Assembly (NCBI GenBank): GCA_964632995.1
Contig: CAZWDL010000036.1
Coordinates: 1 to 57,781, forward strand
DNA from: CAZWDL01 sp964632995
GTDB taxonomy: Bacteria > Bacteroidota > Bacteroidia > Chitinophagales > Saprospiraceae
Direction of reading: 5' to 3'
Length of the DNA stretch: 57,781 nucleotides
Shown here: piece by piece, positions 8,213 to 17,052 of the stretch
How the letters are laid out: each line of letters opens with the position of its first letter
How positions within the stretch are numbered: the first letter of the stretch is position 1
Program-made: the position numbers and the translations under genes
Notes under the pieces: generated by a model
Database searches by the model: none
Seen by the model: the letters and a program-made list of their open reading frames with translations, nothing else
What the model was told of the DNA's origin: nothing

Positions 8213-11200
8213 ATGAATATGAAATGCAGGAACTTTACAGTGCGCTTCTTCTGGGAAGCGGTCGGGAAAAAGAGCAAAGTCATTTCCTGGCGGGGAAGCG
8301 GAATGGCTTTTGCGTCCCTCGCTTTTTTAATGTTGTTTATGTATCAGCCGTTGAAAGGGCAGTGTGTATTGACTTGCCGCGGAGCGGACCAGGCCAATGC
8401 CGTGCCGCTGGTGGTCAGGAATGATTGTACACTACGGCTGAGCCCTGAGGTTTTATTGTCCAGCCCGGGTTCCTGTCCAGGACCCAAAATCATGACCGTA
8501 CGTGAAAAGACGGCCGGGCTGATTGGCGAAGGGCGCGATGAACTGATCTTTTCGGCTGATAATTTGCTGGGCAAGGTACTTAGTGTTACAATCGAGGATG
8601 AGAACAGCGGTCTTTTTTGCGTAAGCTTTATTATTCCGCTGGATCAGACCGCCCCCACCCTGGAGTGCAATAATCTTTCTGTTAGTTGTACGGCTGATAC
8701 CAGTGTGATAGCTTTGGGCAGGCCCGTGGCGAGTGATAATTGCAGTAGCGAGCTGGCCTTTGATTACAGCGATCAGGTGATGAAAAGTGATTGTGCAGGA
8801 GAGGTTGCCGCTATCATTACCCGAAAATGGACCGTTACCGATTCCAGCGGAAACAGCAGCACCTGTAGCCAGATGATTTCGGTTCAGCGGCACGAGATGG
8901 AGGATATTGTATTTCCGCCTGATACTACTCTTTCCTGCAGCGATGCCGATGTGCCCCCCTCGGAAACGGGATTGCCCATCATAGATGGACAGCCCCTCAA
9001 TCAAGATAATTTCTGTGCGTTGGATTACAGTTATGCCGATGACACGGTATTCCTCAATAATTCTGCAGCCTTTCGCATTACCAGAACCTGGCAGGTAATT
9101 GACGCGTGCGCCAATCAGGTATTTACCGGGGAGCAACTCCTGTTTTTCAAGGATTCGCAAAAACCGGTGCTTTCTTGTCCGGAAAACCTGGTGCTTACTA
9201 CCCAGGCCAACCGTTGCTACGCCAATGTGAAACTGCCGCGCCCTGAATTCAGTGATAACTGCGATCCCAACCCCTTATTGACGGTCAATACTTCCTTTGG
9301 AGGGGTAGGATTGGGAGAACACCAATTTGTTCCGGTCGGTATTCACTCTGTGCAGTACACGGTCCGTGACGCCAGAGGAAATACAGCCAGCTGCACCATA
9401 CAGCTCACCATAGAAGATTTAGAAGAACCCACCGCGGTTTGTGAAGAACTGACGGTTACTTCTATCCCTTCTACCGGCTTTGCACGGGTCAACGCACAGT
9501 CTTTTGATGAAGGCAGCTACGATAATTGTGGGTCTAGCATTTACTTTAAAGTTCGCCGCATGGATGCCGGCGCCTGTATGGGAGCCGACGGGGACGACTC
9601 CCCGGCAGAAGGCGTACAGGAGTGGTTTGACGACTTTGTCACTTTTTGCTGTGAGGAGGTTGGCCGGGAAGACATTATGGTCGTGCTGCGGGTTTACGAG
9701 ATAAACCCTGGCCCCGGCCCGGTGGATCCGGCGCGGGAAGAACGCGGAGGGGATTTATTCGGGCGTTTTTCGGAATGTATGGTATCGGTCACCGTGCAGG
9801 ATAAAAAAGGACCTTTACTGACCTGTCCGGGGAACACCACTATTCAGTGTACAGATAATTTCTTCGATTACGAAGGCTTCGGCTCCCCGGAAGTGACGGA
9901 ACGTTGTGGATTCACCCTCGATTCCACCTTAGTTCGCGATATCGATCAGTGTGGAACCGGTAGGGTCATTCGCAGCTGGACGGCGACCGATAATTTTGGC
10001 AATGCTTCGGTTTGCGAACAAGTGATCAGCATCGAGAATCCGGAGCGGCTTAGCGCCGAACTCATTGAGTGGCCACTGGATACCGTACTGGAACAGTGCG
10101 ACGCCAACCTCGAGCCCGATGATTTGGCGGAAGGTTTTGACCGGCCCCGGGTTGCCGGCGAGGGCGTTTGCGTCAGAATAGGGGTCAATTACGAAGATCA
10201 GCGTTTCGAGATCGGCTCCTCGGCCGGTTGTTTCGAAATTTTACGACGCTGGACGGTGGTCGATTTATGTAACTACGAACCCAGTCGCCCCGATGAAGGC
10301 GGAATATATTCCTTCACCCAAAAAATAAGGATCAGCGACAATCAGGCGCCAAACCTGAAAGTTCCGCTGGATACCGTAGTTACGGCGCGCGTTTCCTGTG
10401 ATTCGGCCAAGGTCGTGCTTCAGATGGCGTCCGCATTTGACGAATGTAGCCAAAACGTCACCATTCGGAATAATTCACCTTATGCGTTGAATAACGGAGC
10501 CGATGCAAGCGGCGCCTACCCGGTAGGAACAACGAAAGTGCTGTTTACCGCTACGGACAACTGTGGCAACGTCACCCGCAAGCAGATGATCGTTACGGTG
10601 GTCGACGGTTTGATGCCCGCTCCGATTTGTGTCAAAATACTCGCTGCTGAACTGTCCCGCACCGATGACGGCGCGGCGATTACGGTGAATGCAGAAACTT
10701 TTGACGCGGGCACGCCTAGCCTCTGCGGAGAAATCCTTACCTGGACGGTTCGCCGACTGGACCCGGATAGCCTGACGCCTCCCTCCGCAACGTCGATCAC
10801 CTTTACCTGCGCCGACTTCGGAGAGGTGCCGCTGGAAGTTTGGGCTATCGATGAAGAGGGCAACGGCGACTATTGCGAAACCTTGGTAGACGTACAAGAT
10901 AACCTCAATGTTTGTCCGGATACCAACCCCGTAGCCGGTGGTAACGGCAACGGGGCAATCGGAATGGTGGCCGGCGACATATTTACGGAAAACGGATTTC
11001 AGGTAGAAGGGATAATGGTGGAACTCAATGCCGGTGAGTCCGTTTATGGGATGACCGGAATCGACGGATACTATGAAATACCCCAGGTTCCTTTTGGCGG
11101 TGATTACACCTTGGCGCCGATCAAAAACGATTCGCCGATGCTTGGCGTCAGCACCCTTGACCTGGTTCTTATTTCCAAGCACATTCTGGGTGTTCGCCGC

Positions 11201-12208
11201 TTCGACTCGCCGTACAAGATTATCGCAGCCGACATAGACCGCTCCGGCAGCGTTTCGACGATTGATTTGATTCACCTGCGCAAGCTCATCCTGGGCATAA
11301 GCCAGGAGTTCCCTAACGGAAACACTTCCTGGCGTTTTGTGGAAGCGGATTATCAGTTTTCCGATCCCGGCAGACCGCTGCTGGAGTATTTTCCGGAAGT
11401 ACATAGCTTCAACGACTTTGACGATCCGGAAATGTATGTGGATTTCGTTGCCCTGAAAGTCGGAGATGTCAACAATTCGGCGCGCCCCAACAGTTTGGCG
11501 GGAGTTGCCGGCCGGGCCGGCTCCGGCAGCCTGTCCCTGCGGGTGGAGGATCGCGAATTGCAGGCCGGAGAAACCGTAACGGTCGATATCCGGGCTCAGG
11601 ATCTGAAAGACATCATTGGCTATCAGTTTGCGATGGGCTTCGATACCGACTTGCTGACCTTTGACAAAATGGAGCCGGGAAAACTTCCCGGGCTAAATCT
11701 GGACAATTTCGGCTTGCACCGCCTCAATGAAGGCTGGATTACGACAAGCTGGAACGAGATAGAGGAAAATAATTTGAGTGGGGATGACGTCCTGTTCAAG
11801 ATGCATTTTCGAGTCCGCCGGCAAACGGCGCTGCGCGATGCGATCTATCTCGACGATGCCCAACTCGTCGCGGAAGCCTACGATCGTAAGGAACGGCCCC
11901 TGGAACTCAATCTGGTATTCGAAAAGCCGGTCCGACAGGAAGCGGCAGTGCTGCAGTTACTGCAAAATCAGCCTAACCCCTTCCGTTCTCACACGGTCAT
12001 TGCCTTTGAGCTTCTTGAACCCGGTCCTGTTCATCTGAGTGTCTATGATCTTTCAGGTAAGATTATCTATCGTCGCGAACGCGAGTTCCTGGCCGGCTAC
12101 AATGAGTTCGATATCTACGCCGCTGATCTGACCGGTTCGGGTATCCTCTATTATCAGGTGGAAGCCGGAGAAGCATCCGCTTCCCGGAAGATGATCAGGA
12201 TTTCCTGA
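8213..12208 (+). CDS. Large secreted multi-domain protein with dockerin-like and cohesin modules and T9SS tail
   Basis: A 1331-residue exported protein. The signal peptide is unusually far in: a hydrophobic run at about residues 31-48 ends LKGQ, after a long basic leader. Several HYR-like/Ig-like repeats follow (VTDSSGNSSTC, VRDARGNTASC, ATDNFGNASVC patterns), then a CNA-B/SdrD-like segment at about 918-965 (VAGDIFTENGFQVEG). Residues about 976-1028 are a dockerin type I-like pair of helices: STLDLVLISKHILG, then ADIDRSGSVSTIDL, the second loop having the canonical DxDxSGxV calcium pattern and the first being degenerate. Residues about 1105-1235 are a cohesin-like domain (DIIGYQFAMGF), and 1242-1331 a type A T9SS tail (NQPNPF, VYDLSGKII). 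Both interaction modules in one chain suggest self-assembly or cross-linking with the cohesin proteins upstream; that is inference. Confidence 0.82.
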   Translation: MNMKCRNFTVRFFWEAVGKKSKVISWRGSGMAFASLAFLMLFMYQPLKGQCVLTCRGADQANAVPLVVRNDCTLRLSPEVLLSSPGSCPGPKIMTVREKTAGLIGEGRDELIFSADNLLGKVLSVTIEDENSGLFCVSFIIPLDQTAPTLECNNLSVSCTADTSVIALGRPVASDNCSSELAFDYSDQVMKSDCAGEVAAIITRKWTVTDSSGNSSTCSQMISVQRHEMEDIVFPPDTTLSCSDADVPPSETGLPIIDGQPLNQDNFCALDYSYADDTVFLNNSAAFRITRTWQVIDACANQVFTGEQLLFFKDSQKPVLSCPENLVLTTQANRCYANVKLPRPEFSDNCDPNPLLTVNTSFGGVGLGEHQFVPVGIHSVQYTVRDARGNTASCTIQLTIEDLEEPTAVCEELTVTSIPSTGFARVNAQSFDEGSYDNCGSSIYFKVRRMDAGACMGADGDDSPAEGVQEWFDDFVTFCCEEVGREDIMVVLRVYEINPGPGPVDPAREERGGDLFGRFSECMVSVTVQDKKGPLLTCPGNTTIQCTDNFFDYEGFGSPEVTERCGFTLDSTLVRDIDQCGTGRVIRSWTATDNFGNASVCEQVISIENPERLSAELIEWPLDTVLEQCDANLEPDDLAEGFDRPRVAGEGVCVRIGVNYEDQRFEIGSSAGCFEILRRWTVVDLCNYEPSRPDEGGIYSFTQKIRISDNQAPNLKVPLDTVVTARVSCDSAKVVLQMASAFDECSQNVTIRNNSPYALNNGADASGAYPVGTTKVLFTATDNCGNVTRKQMIVTVVDGLMPAPICVKILAAELSRTDDGAAITVNAETFDAGTPSLCGEILTWTVRRLDPDSLTPPSATSITFTCADFGEVPLEVWAIDEEGNGDYCETLVDVQDNLNVCPDTNPVAGGNGNGAIGMVAGDIFTENGFQVEGIMVELNAGESVYGMTGIDGYYEIPQVPFGGDYTLAPIKNDSPMLGVSTLDLVLISKHILGVRRFDSPYKIIAADIDRSGSVSTIDLIHLRKLILGISQEFPNGNTSWRFVEADYQFSDPGRPLLEYFPEVHSFNDFDDPEMYVDFVALKVGDVNNSARPNSLAGVAGRAGSGSLSLRVEDRELQAGETVTVDIRAQDLKDIIGYQFAMGFDTDLLTFDKMEPGKLPGLNLDNFGLHRLNEGWITTSWNEIEENNLSGDDVLFKMHFRVRRQTALRDAIYLDDAQLVAEAYDRKERPLELNLVFEKPVRQEAAVLQLLQNQPNPFRSHTVIAFELLEPGPVHLSVYDLSGKIIYRREREFLAGYNEFDIYAADLTGSGILYYQVEAGEASASRKMIRIS

Positions 12209-12274
12209 CAGAAAAGCTTTGAGAATTTCAATAAACAAATCTGACTAAAGAATTAGGTGGTTAGAACATGTGAG

Positions 12275-12306
12275 GAGGCGCACTTCGGTGCGTCTCTTTT
12301 TTTTTT
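12275..12306 (+). terminator. Rho-independent terminator with UUCG loop
   Basis: GAGGCGCAC (12275-12283) pairs with GTGCGTCTC (12288-12296) around TTCG, one G-T pair, followed by about ten T. It ends the surface-protein island. Confidence 0.92.
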
Positions 12307-12352
12307 AAGCGGTTTTTTTCGAAATTAGTTACAGTGACCAACAAAAGGGAAA

Positions 12353-12718
12353 ATGGCAAGGCATAATGATACCGGTGAAAAAGGAGAACAGATTGCCCGT
12401 ACCTATCTAGGAAATGCCGGCTGGCAACTACTCGAGCAAAACTGGCGCAGTGGGCGCGCCGAGATCGATATTATCGCTATGGAAGGAGAGGTGTTGGTAT
12501 TTGTAGAGGTGAAGACGCGGCGCAGCCTCCGCCACGGACCGCCGGAGGAGAGTGTGTCGGGCCGGAAGATGGAACTGATGGCTCGCGCCGCCGCCGTCTT
12601 TATGGAACAAATTAATCATAGCTGGGAAATTCGCTTCGACGTGATCAGCGTCCTGCTGCGTCCCGACGGTACTGCTGAGGTGGAACACTTGCGGGATGCT
12701 TTTTTCCCTGGTCTGTAG
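12353..12718 (+). CDS. yraN: YraN family protein (UPF0102), predicted nuclease-fold
   Basis: At 121 residues it matches the usual size of the YraN/UPF0102 family, which has the restriction-endonuclease-like fold and no settled function. Family signatures are visible: GEQIARTYL near residue 10, the NWR..RAEIDIIA block (acidic residue of the PD-ExK core), and FVEVKTRR (ExK part). It starts at an ATG preceded by a purine-rich stretch, 47 bases after a terminator, so it is its own transcription unit. The next gene is on the opposite strand and converges with it. Confidence 0.9.
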   Translation: MARHNDTGEKGEQIARTYLGNAGWQLLEQNWRSGRAEIDIIAMEGEVLVFVEVKTRRSLRHGPPEESVSGRKMELMARAAAVFMEQINHSWEIRFDVISVLLRPDGTAEVEHLRDAFFPGL

Positions 12719-12774
12719 AGCATTTTTCTCGTTCAAATTCATTCCGTCCGATGCCCGTAATTTGGAAACCGGGG

Positions 12775-13353
12775 TTATATCCTCTTGTACTCCGAGCGGG
12801 TAAGTCCGAACAGCATGACATCGAGGAGTTCCCCTCCGGCGCGGCGGAACTCCTCGCGCAGGTCGCCTTCCCGGCGAAAGCCGGATTTGCGGGCCAGGCG
12901 CTGGGCTGCGTAATTGTCCATCGCTGTAGGCAAATGCAGCTTTTCGATTTTCAGCTGGCGGAAAGCAAAGCGGATGGTTACGGCCAGCGATTCGGTCATC
13001 AATCCGCGGCCGGCGAAATGCTGATCGATAAAAAAAGATACTCGGGCTTTGGGCGTTTGCCATTCAATTTGATGCAGGTAGATCGCGCCGATGAGGGCGG
13101 CGGATTCGTGTTCCCAGATGCCGAAGGAGAATTCTTCCTGGACCAGCCAGTTGGCTATTTTACGGCGGATGTAGAATTCCCCCTGGTCTTTATCACTGAT
13201 CTGGCGTATGAGATTGGGAAAGTGATCGATGAGCCGGGCATGATTGTCCCGGAGTAATTCGAAAAAGGCTGAACCATCGTTTTCCCTGAAGCGGCGAACG
13301 ACCGTTCTGTCAGTGAGCAGAGCGGTATCGACATCGAGCAGCGCAGCCTGCAT
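12775..13353 (-). CDS. GNAT N-acetyltransferase, RimJ/RimL-like
   Basis: A 192-residue acetyltransferase. It begins with the RimJ/RimL-type opening (TVVRRFRENDGSAFFELL), has a central FGIWEHESAALIGAIYL strand pair, the acetyl-CoA loop QHFAGRGLMTESL (QxxGxG/A type), and the C-terminal NYAAQRLARKSGFRREG motif that ends this subfamily. It probably acetylates a protein N-terminus or a small amine; the substrate cannot be told from sequence. It is transcribed alone, convergent with yraN and divergent from the cyclase gene. Confidence 0.85.
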   Translation of the reverse strand: MQAALLDVDTALLTDRTVVRRFRENDGSAFFELLRDNHARLIDHFPNLIRQISDKDQGEFYIRRKIANWLVQEEFSFGIWEHESAALIGAIYLHQIEWQTPKARVSFFIDQHFAGRGLMTESLAVTIRFAFRQLKIEKLHLPTAMDNYAAQRLARKSGFRREGDLREEFRRAGGELLDVMLFGLTRSEYKRI

Positions 13354-13496
13354 AGTCCTGGTAGTGATTTGTTTGGTAAAAGTTAGGTCCTTAATGACCT
13401 TTAAACCCCAACGCGCCGGAATAGTTCAGTGGGGGGCTTATTCACAATATAAGTCAATTCGTGAAAGCAACATGGCGCCCTTCCGATAAATTCGGT

Positions 13497-13504
13497 TAAT
13501 TTTG
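13497..13504 (+). promoter_or_regulatory. Candidate -7 box (TAATTTTG) for the cyclase gene
   Basis: Matches TAnnTTTG exactly, 27 bases before the ATG at 13531. A Shine-Dalgarno-like GGAAGGAGG follows at about 13513-13521, unusual in this window and supporting that start. No clear -33 element. Confidence 0.45.
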
Positions 13505-13530
13505 CTTCCTGATGGAAGGAGGTTTCAATC

Positions 13531-14673
13531 ATGATATGGAAGGACGGAAGGTTTGTTTTAAAATTTCGGCAGGTGTTGTGGATTACCCTCATCTGGACAG
13601 TGATCGGCATCCTGGATTCACTGAACACCCACGCCATGGCCAATACGATCTACCTGCAGCCGGCCACAGCCTATAGTTTCTGGCAGTTTTTTACGCTCAA
13701 TACACTTTCGTCGACTTTTGCGGGCCTCGTTTCAGGAGGGCTTCTGGTATTTTATCTTCGGGAATGGTTACGCGGTAGTTCTTTTGGTGTATCACTCCTG
13801 ATTAACGGACTGGTTATCGTCAGCCTCAATATTGTGATCAGCGCCTTTGCTTACGACCTGCTGCAAAGCTGGCGATCCGGCCGGGGGGTATTCGACCCGG
13901 TTATATTACAGCAGACGGCAGACATACTTTCCAGCATTTATTTCCTGAGAAACCTTTTCTTCTGGGCGGCCGTGGTGCTGCTGACCCTGATCATGCTCAA
14001 TGTGAACGAGAAATACGGGCCGGGGGTTTTCGCCAAATTGCTGATGGGGCGCTATCACCGGCCCCGGGAGGAGGAACGGATCTTCATGTTTGTGGACCTG
14101 CGTTCCTCAACGGCAATAGCTGAGCGTCTGGGGCATATCCGCTTCTTTGATTTGCTGAACGACTTTTACCGTGATATTACCAATCCGATCATCTACACCT
14201 CCGGTGAAATTTACCAGTATGTCGGGGATGAAATTGTCATTTCATGGACGATGGAAACGGGGATCGCGGATGCCAACTGCATCCGTTGCTTTTTCAGTAT
14301 GCGGGAAACCATACAGAAATTATCTGACCGGTACCAGGAAAAGTACGGTCTGGTACCCGAGTTCAAGGCCGGCTTACACTGTGGACCGGTCACCATAGGT
14401 GAAATCGGAGTCATTAAAAAAGACCTCGTTTTCTCGGGTGATGTAATGAACACCACTTCCCGGATACAATCGGTCTGTAATAAGTTCCGGGTCAACATCC
14501 TGGTATCCAAATACCTGCTCGATCTCCTCAACTTGCCACCTCACACCTTTATCCCCAAACGTATGGGGATTATAGAACTGAAGGGAAAACGGCAAAAGGT
14601 GGAGCTATATACCTTCGAAGAAAGTGTCGATCTGCTGACCCCGACTCCCATTCACGAGATGAAGGAATATTGA
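13531..14673 (+). CDS. Membrane-bound class III adenylate/guanylate cyclase
   Basis: 380 residues. The N-terminal half has about four membrane segments (near 14-30, 47-72, 84-108 and 140-160), followed by a class III nucleotide cyclase domain from about 180 to 370. Visible catalytic features: FVDLRSSTAIAERLG with the first metal-binding Asp, YVGDEIVISW with the second, and NTTSRI, the Asn/Arg pair that stabilises the transition state. The C-terminal IELKGKRQKVELYTFEE strand is typical. It should make cAMP or cGMP from ATP or GTP in the cytoplasm in response to an unknown membrane input. The substrate-selecting residues cannot be called safely by eye. No cyclic-nucleotide-binding regulator lies nearby. 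Confidence 0.85.
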   Translation: MIWKDGRFVLKFRQVLWITLIWTVIGILDSLNTHAMANTIYLQPATAYSFWQFFTLNTLSSTFAGLVSGGLLVFYLREWLRGSSFGVSLLINGLVIVSLNIVISAFAYDLLQSWRSGRGVFDPVILQQTADILSSIYFLRNLFFWAAVVLLTLIMLNVNEKYGPGVFAKLLMGRYHRPREEERIFMFVDLRSSTAIAERLGHIRFFDLLNDFYRDITNPIIYTSGEIYQYVGDEIVISWTMETGIADANCIRCFFSMRETIQKLSDRYQEKYGLVPEFKAGLHCGPVTIGEIGVIKKDLVFSGDVMNTTSRIQSVCNKFRVNILVSKYLLDLLNLPPHTFIPKRMGIIELKGKRQKVELYTFEESVDLLTPTPIHEMKEY

Positions 14674-14818
14674 ACTTGCTTCTCACAGCATATTTTCGTA
14701 TCTTAACAGCACACGACTTTCCCCCTTGTTTCCTTACCCAACAATCATTGTACCAGAAGATTATCCCTACTCAAGGCTTGCTCTTTTGTAGTAATCGCTA
14801 TCACTGTTCAACAGATAG

Positions 14819-14862
14819 ATCCGGAAGCCCTAGTGCCGAAGCCCCTAGTTGCTTTTCCGGAT
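14819..14862. repeat. Nested palindrome containing a CCTAGT-N9-MCTAG repeat
   Basis: An outer stem ATCCGGAA (14819-14826) pairs with TTCCGGAT (14855-14862) and encloses CCTAGTGCCGAAGCCCCTAG (14829-14848). The inner 20-mer is one of four copies of the same shape in the window (19963, 24069, 35807). It lies in the 270-base gap before comEC. Confidence 0.55.
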
Positions 14863-14943
14863 TACCGGAGTGCATTGCCCATCCTGATTCACAGGCGAGC
14901 ATGTTGATTGACCTGCTCGCAGGAAAAGCAATGTTTCTACCCT

Positions 14944-17052
14944 ATGACCTGGCAAGAAATACCACTGGTCCGTATACTGGCGCCCTATGTAGCGGGTGTT
15001 CTGCTGGGAAAGTATTTGCCGGGAGCACCTTATACCGGCTACTTACCGGCAGCGCTTATAACGGGATTGCTACTACTTTACTTCTGGCAAAGGCGCCGGA
15101 TTGCTTTTGGAAGGCGCGTTTGGTTTGGCGCGGGGCTGAGTCTGTTACTGGGAGGACTAGGATTTTGGGTCATGTCCCGGCAGCAGGTCATGGATCAGCC
15201 CGGGCACTTCAGTCATCACTGGAAGCCGGGAGCAGGCGTACTCGCCACGGTCCTTACCGGAGGGGCGGCTGCAGGGGATTCCTGGGAACAGGTGCTGCTG
15301 GACGTTGTCGCGGTAGAAAGTGAAACGGGGGAGTGGAGGCCGGCAGAGGGGCGGCTGCTGACTTACCAGCGCGGGACCTTGCCGAAGCAGGGCGATACGC
15401 TGTTGCTCCGTTGCCGGATCAACAGGATTACTTCGCCTCCCAACCCCCTGGCTTTCGATTACGCCCGGTATATGGGGAACCGGGGCATTTTCCACCAGGC
15501 TTTTGTGCGTTTAGATGAAAAGTTGCTCTATCCGTTCCGGGGGCGCCCGGGCATTCGCCGGCAGGCAGAGCAGTTGCGTCACCGTTGTTTGCGGATATTG
15601 AACCGTCATCTGTCCAACCCGGATGCCTTTGCAGTAGGGGCTGCTCTTGTGTTGGGCTACCGGGAGGCGCTGGAGGACGAGCTGCGCGATGCCTATGCCC
15701 AGTCGGGGGCCATTCATATTCTGGCGGTTTCGGGGCTACACGTGGGGTTGGTATACCTGGCCTTTTCTTTAGGGCTGCGGTGGTTACCCAGAACGAGTAC
15801 CGTCTGGCGTTTGTTACAGGTTCTGATACAACTCGCCGGGATATGGGGGTTCGTGCTCCTGGCCGGTTTACCTCCTTCTGCGGTTCGGGCGGCAACGATG
15901 TTTTCCTTTTTCGTTATCGGAAGGGTGCTTTCGCGTGACGCGAGTGTATACAATATACTTGCCGCCGCTGCTTTTTGCATGTTGATAATCGACCCCCGGC
16001 TGCTGTTTGATGTCGGCTTTCAACTTTCCTATGCTGCCGTATTAGGTATAGTAAGCTGGCAGGGAAGTATATACCGCAGCCTGTACCTGTCGCATCCGGC
16101 ATTCGATTATTTCTGGAAGCTGATCAGCGTCTCTCTGGCGGCACAGCTGGCCACCTTTCCGCTCAGCCTTTACTACTTTAATCAGTTCCCGCTCTTGTTC
16201 TGGCTGTCGGGGCTTATTGCCGTGCCCGCCGCCAGTCTGATTCTGGGGGGAGGGATCAGTCTCTTACTGCTGAGCGAAGCCCCTTGGCTGGGCAAAGCGA
16301 TTGGTCAGGCCTTGCAGTTATTGATCAGCACAGTCAATGTGAGTATGAGCTGGATCAGTGCCTTGCCCGGCAGCCGCATTTCCGGCCTTTGGATTGACGC
16401 CTGGGTGCTGGCATTATGGTATGCGCTGATCCTGGCGGTCGTCCTGGCTTTTTATCGACGGCGAGGTAATTATTGGGTGCTGGCGTTGGGCCTTTTGCTG
16501 GTGCTTCTGCTCTATCGTGCGGGCCGTCGGTGGTTCGCGTTGGTTCAGCGTCAGCTGGTGGTCTACATGGTTTCCGGGCACTCCCTGATCGACCTGCTCG
16601 ATGGTTATAGCGCTATCACCATTTCCGACAGCCTGCTCGGGCGGCAAAAGGAAGCCTACGCTGCTGAAAAATTCCGCTGGTACCGGCAGGTAACTAAGCG
16701 GAAGACTTACCGGGTAGGAGAGACCTTTAAGAACCACAGCGGCTGGTACGAACAGGACCTGCTTCAGTTTTACCATTTCAGCCTCCTGATACTGGGGCCG
16801 GACTCGAAGACGGACTGGCCCCGGGAGCTGGAGGTGGACGCGGTGCTGATCCGGGGAGATCCCGCATTTAGACCGGAGCAGGTGCTTTCCCGTCTCCGGT
16901 GCCGGCAGGTCATTATTGATGCTTCCTGTTCTTTTCGGACAGCCGGGCGCTGGCGTCGTTATTGCGATAACCGGCATCTACGCGTGCATGATCTGCGTCG
17001 CGACGGCGCATTCGTGTTCGACCTTAATCGCAAATCAACTATCCACTTATGA
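14944..17052 (+). CDS. comEC: ComEC/Rec2-type DNA uptake channel
   Basis: About 702 residues from the ATG at 14944 (MTWQEIPLVRI); an in-frame ATG at 14908 is possible, but the later one gives the normal opening of Bacteroidota ComEC. The protein has an N-terminal pair of membrane helices and OB-like DUF4131 region (about 1-200), then the competence domain with many helices and the conserved core AVGAALVLGYREAL...YAQSGAIHILAVSGLHVGL. It should form the inner-membrane pore for incoming single-stranded DNA during transformation. The C-terminal 150 residues are soluble but show no HxHxDH metal motif of the beta-lactamase-like domain found in many ComEC proteins. It overlaps the next gene by four bases (ATGA), so the two are translationally coupled. 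Confidence 0.9.
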   Translation: MTWQEIPLVRILAPYVAGVLLGKYLPGAPYTGYLPAALITGLLLLYFWQRRRIAFGRRVWFGAGLSLLLGGLGFWVMSRQQVMDQPGHFSHHWKPGAGVLATVLTGGAAAGDSWEQVLLDVVAVESETGEWRPAEGRLLTYQRGTLPKQGDTLLLRCRINRITSPPNPLAFDYARYMGNRGIFHQAFVRLDEKLLYPFRGRPGIRRQAEQLRHRCLRILNRHLSNPDAFAVGAALVLGYREALEDELRDAYAQSGAIHILAVSGLHVGLVYLAFSLGLRWLPRTSTVWRLLQVLIQLAGIWGFVLLAGLPPSAVRAATMFSFFVIGRVLSRDASVYNILAAAAFCMLIIDPRLLFDVGFQLSYAAVLGIVSWQGSIYRSLYLSHPAFDYFWKLISVSLAAQLATFPLSLYYFNQFPLLFWLSGLIAVPAASLILGGGISLLLLSEAPWLGKAIGQALQLLISTVNVSMSWISALPGSRISGLWIDAWVLALWYALILAVVLAFYRRRGNYWVLALGLLLVLLLYRAGRRWFALVQRQLVVYMVSGHSLIDLLDGYSAITISDSLLGRQKEAYAAEKFRWYRQVTKRKTYRVGETFKNHSGWYEQDLLQFYHFSLLILGPDSKTDWPRELEVDAVLIRGDPAFRPEQVLSRLRCRQVIIDASCSFRTAGRWRRYCDNRHLRVHDLRRDGAFVFDLNRKSTIHL

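Noticed and set aside
10475..11404. 309-codon minus-strand frame opposite the dockerin gene
   Set aside because: Antisense shadow of conserved HYR-like and dockerin sequence.
12751..13257. 168-codon plus-strand frame opposite the GNAT gene
   Set aside because: Shadow of the acetyltransferase, which has a clear acetyl-CoA loop and family C-terminus.
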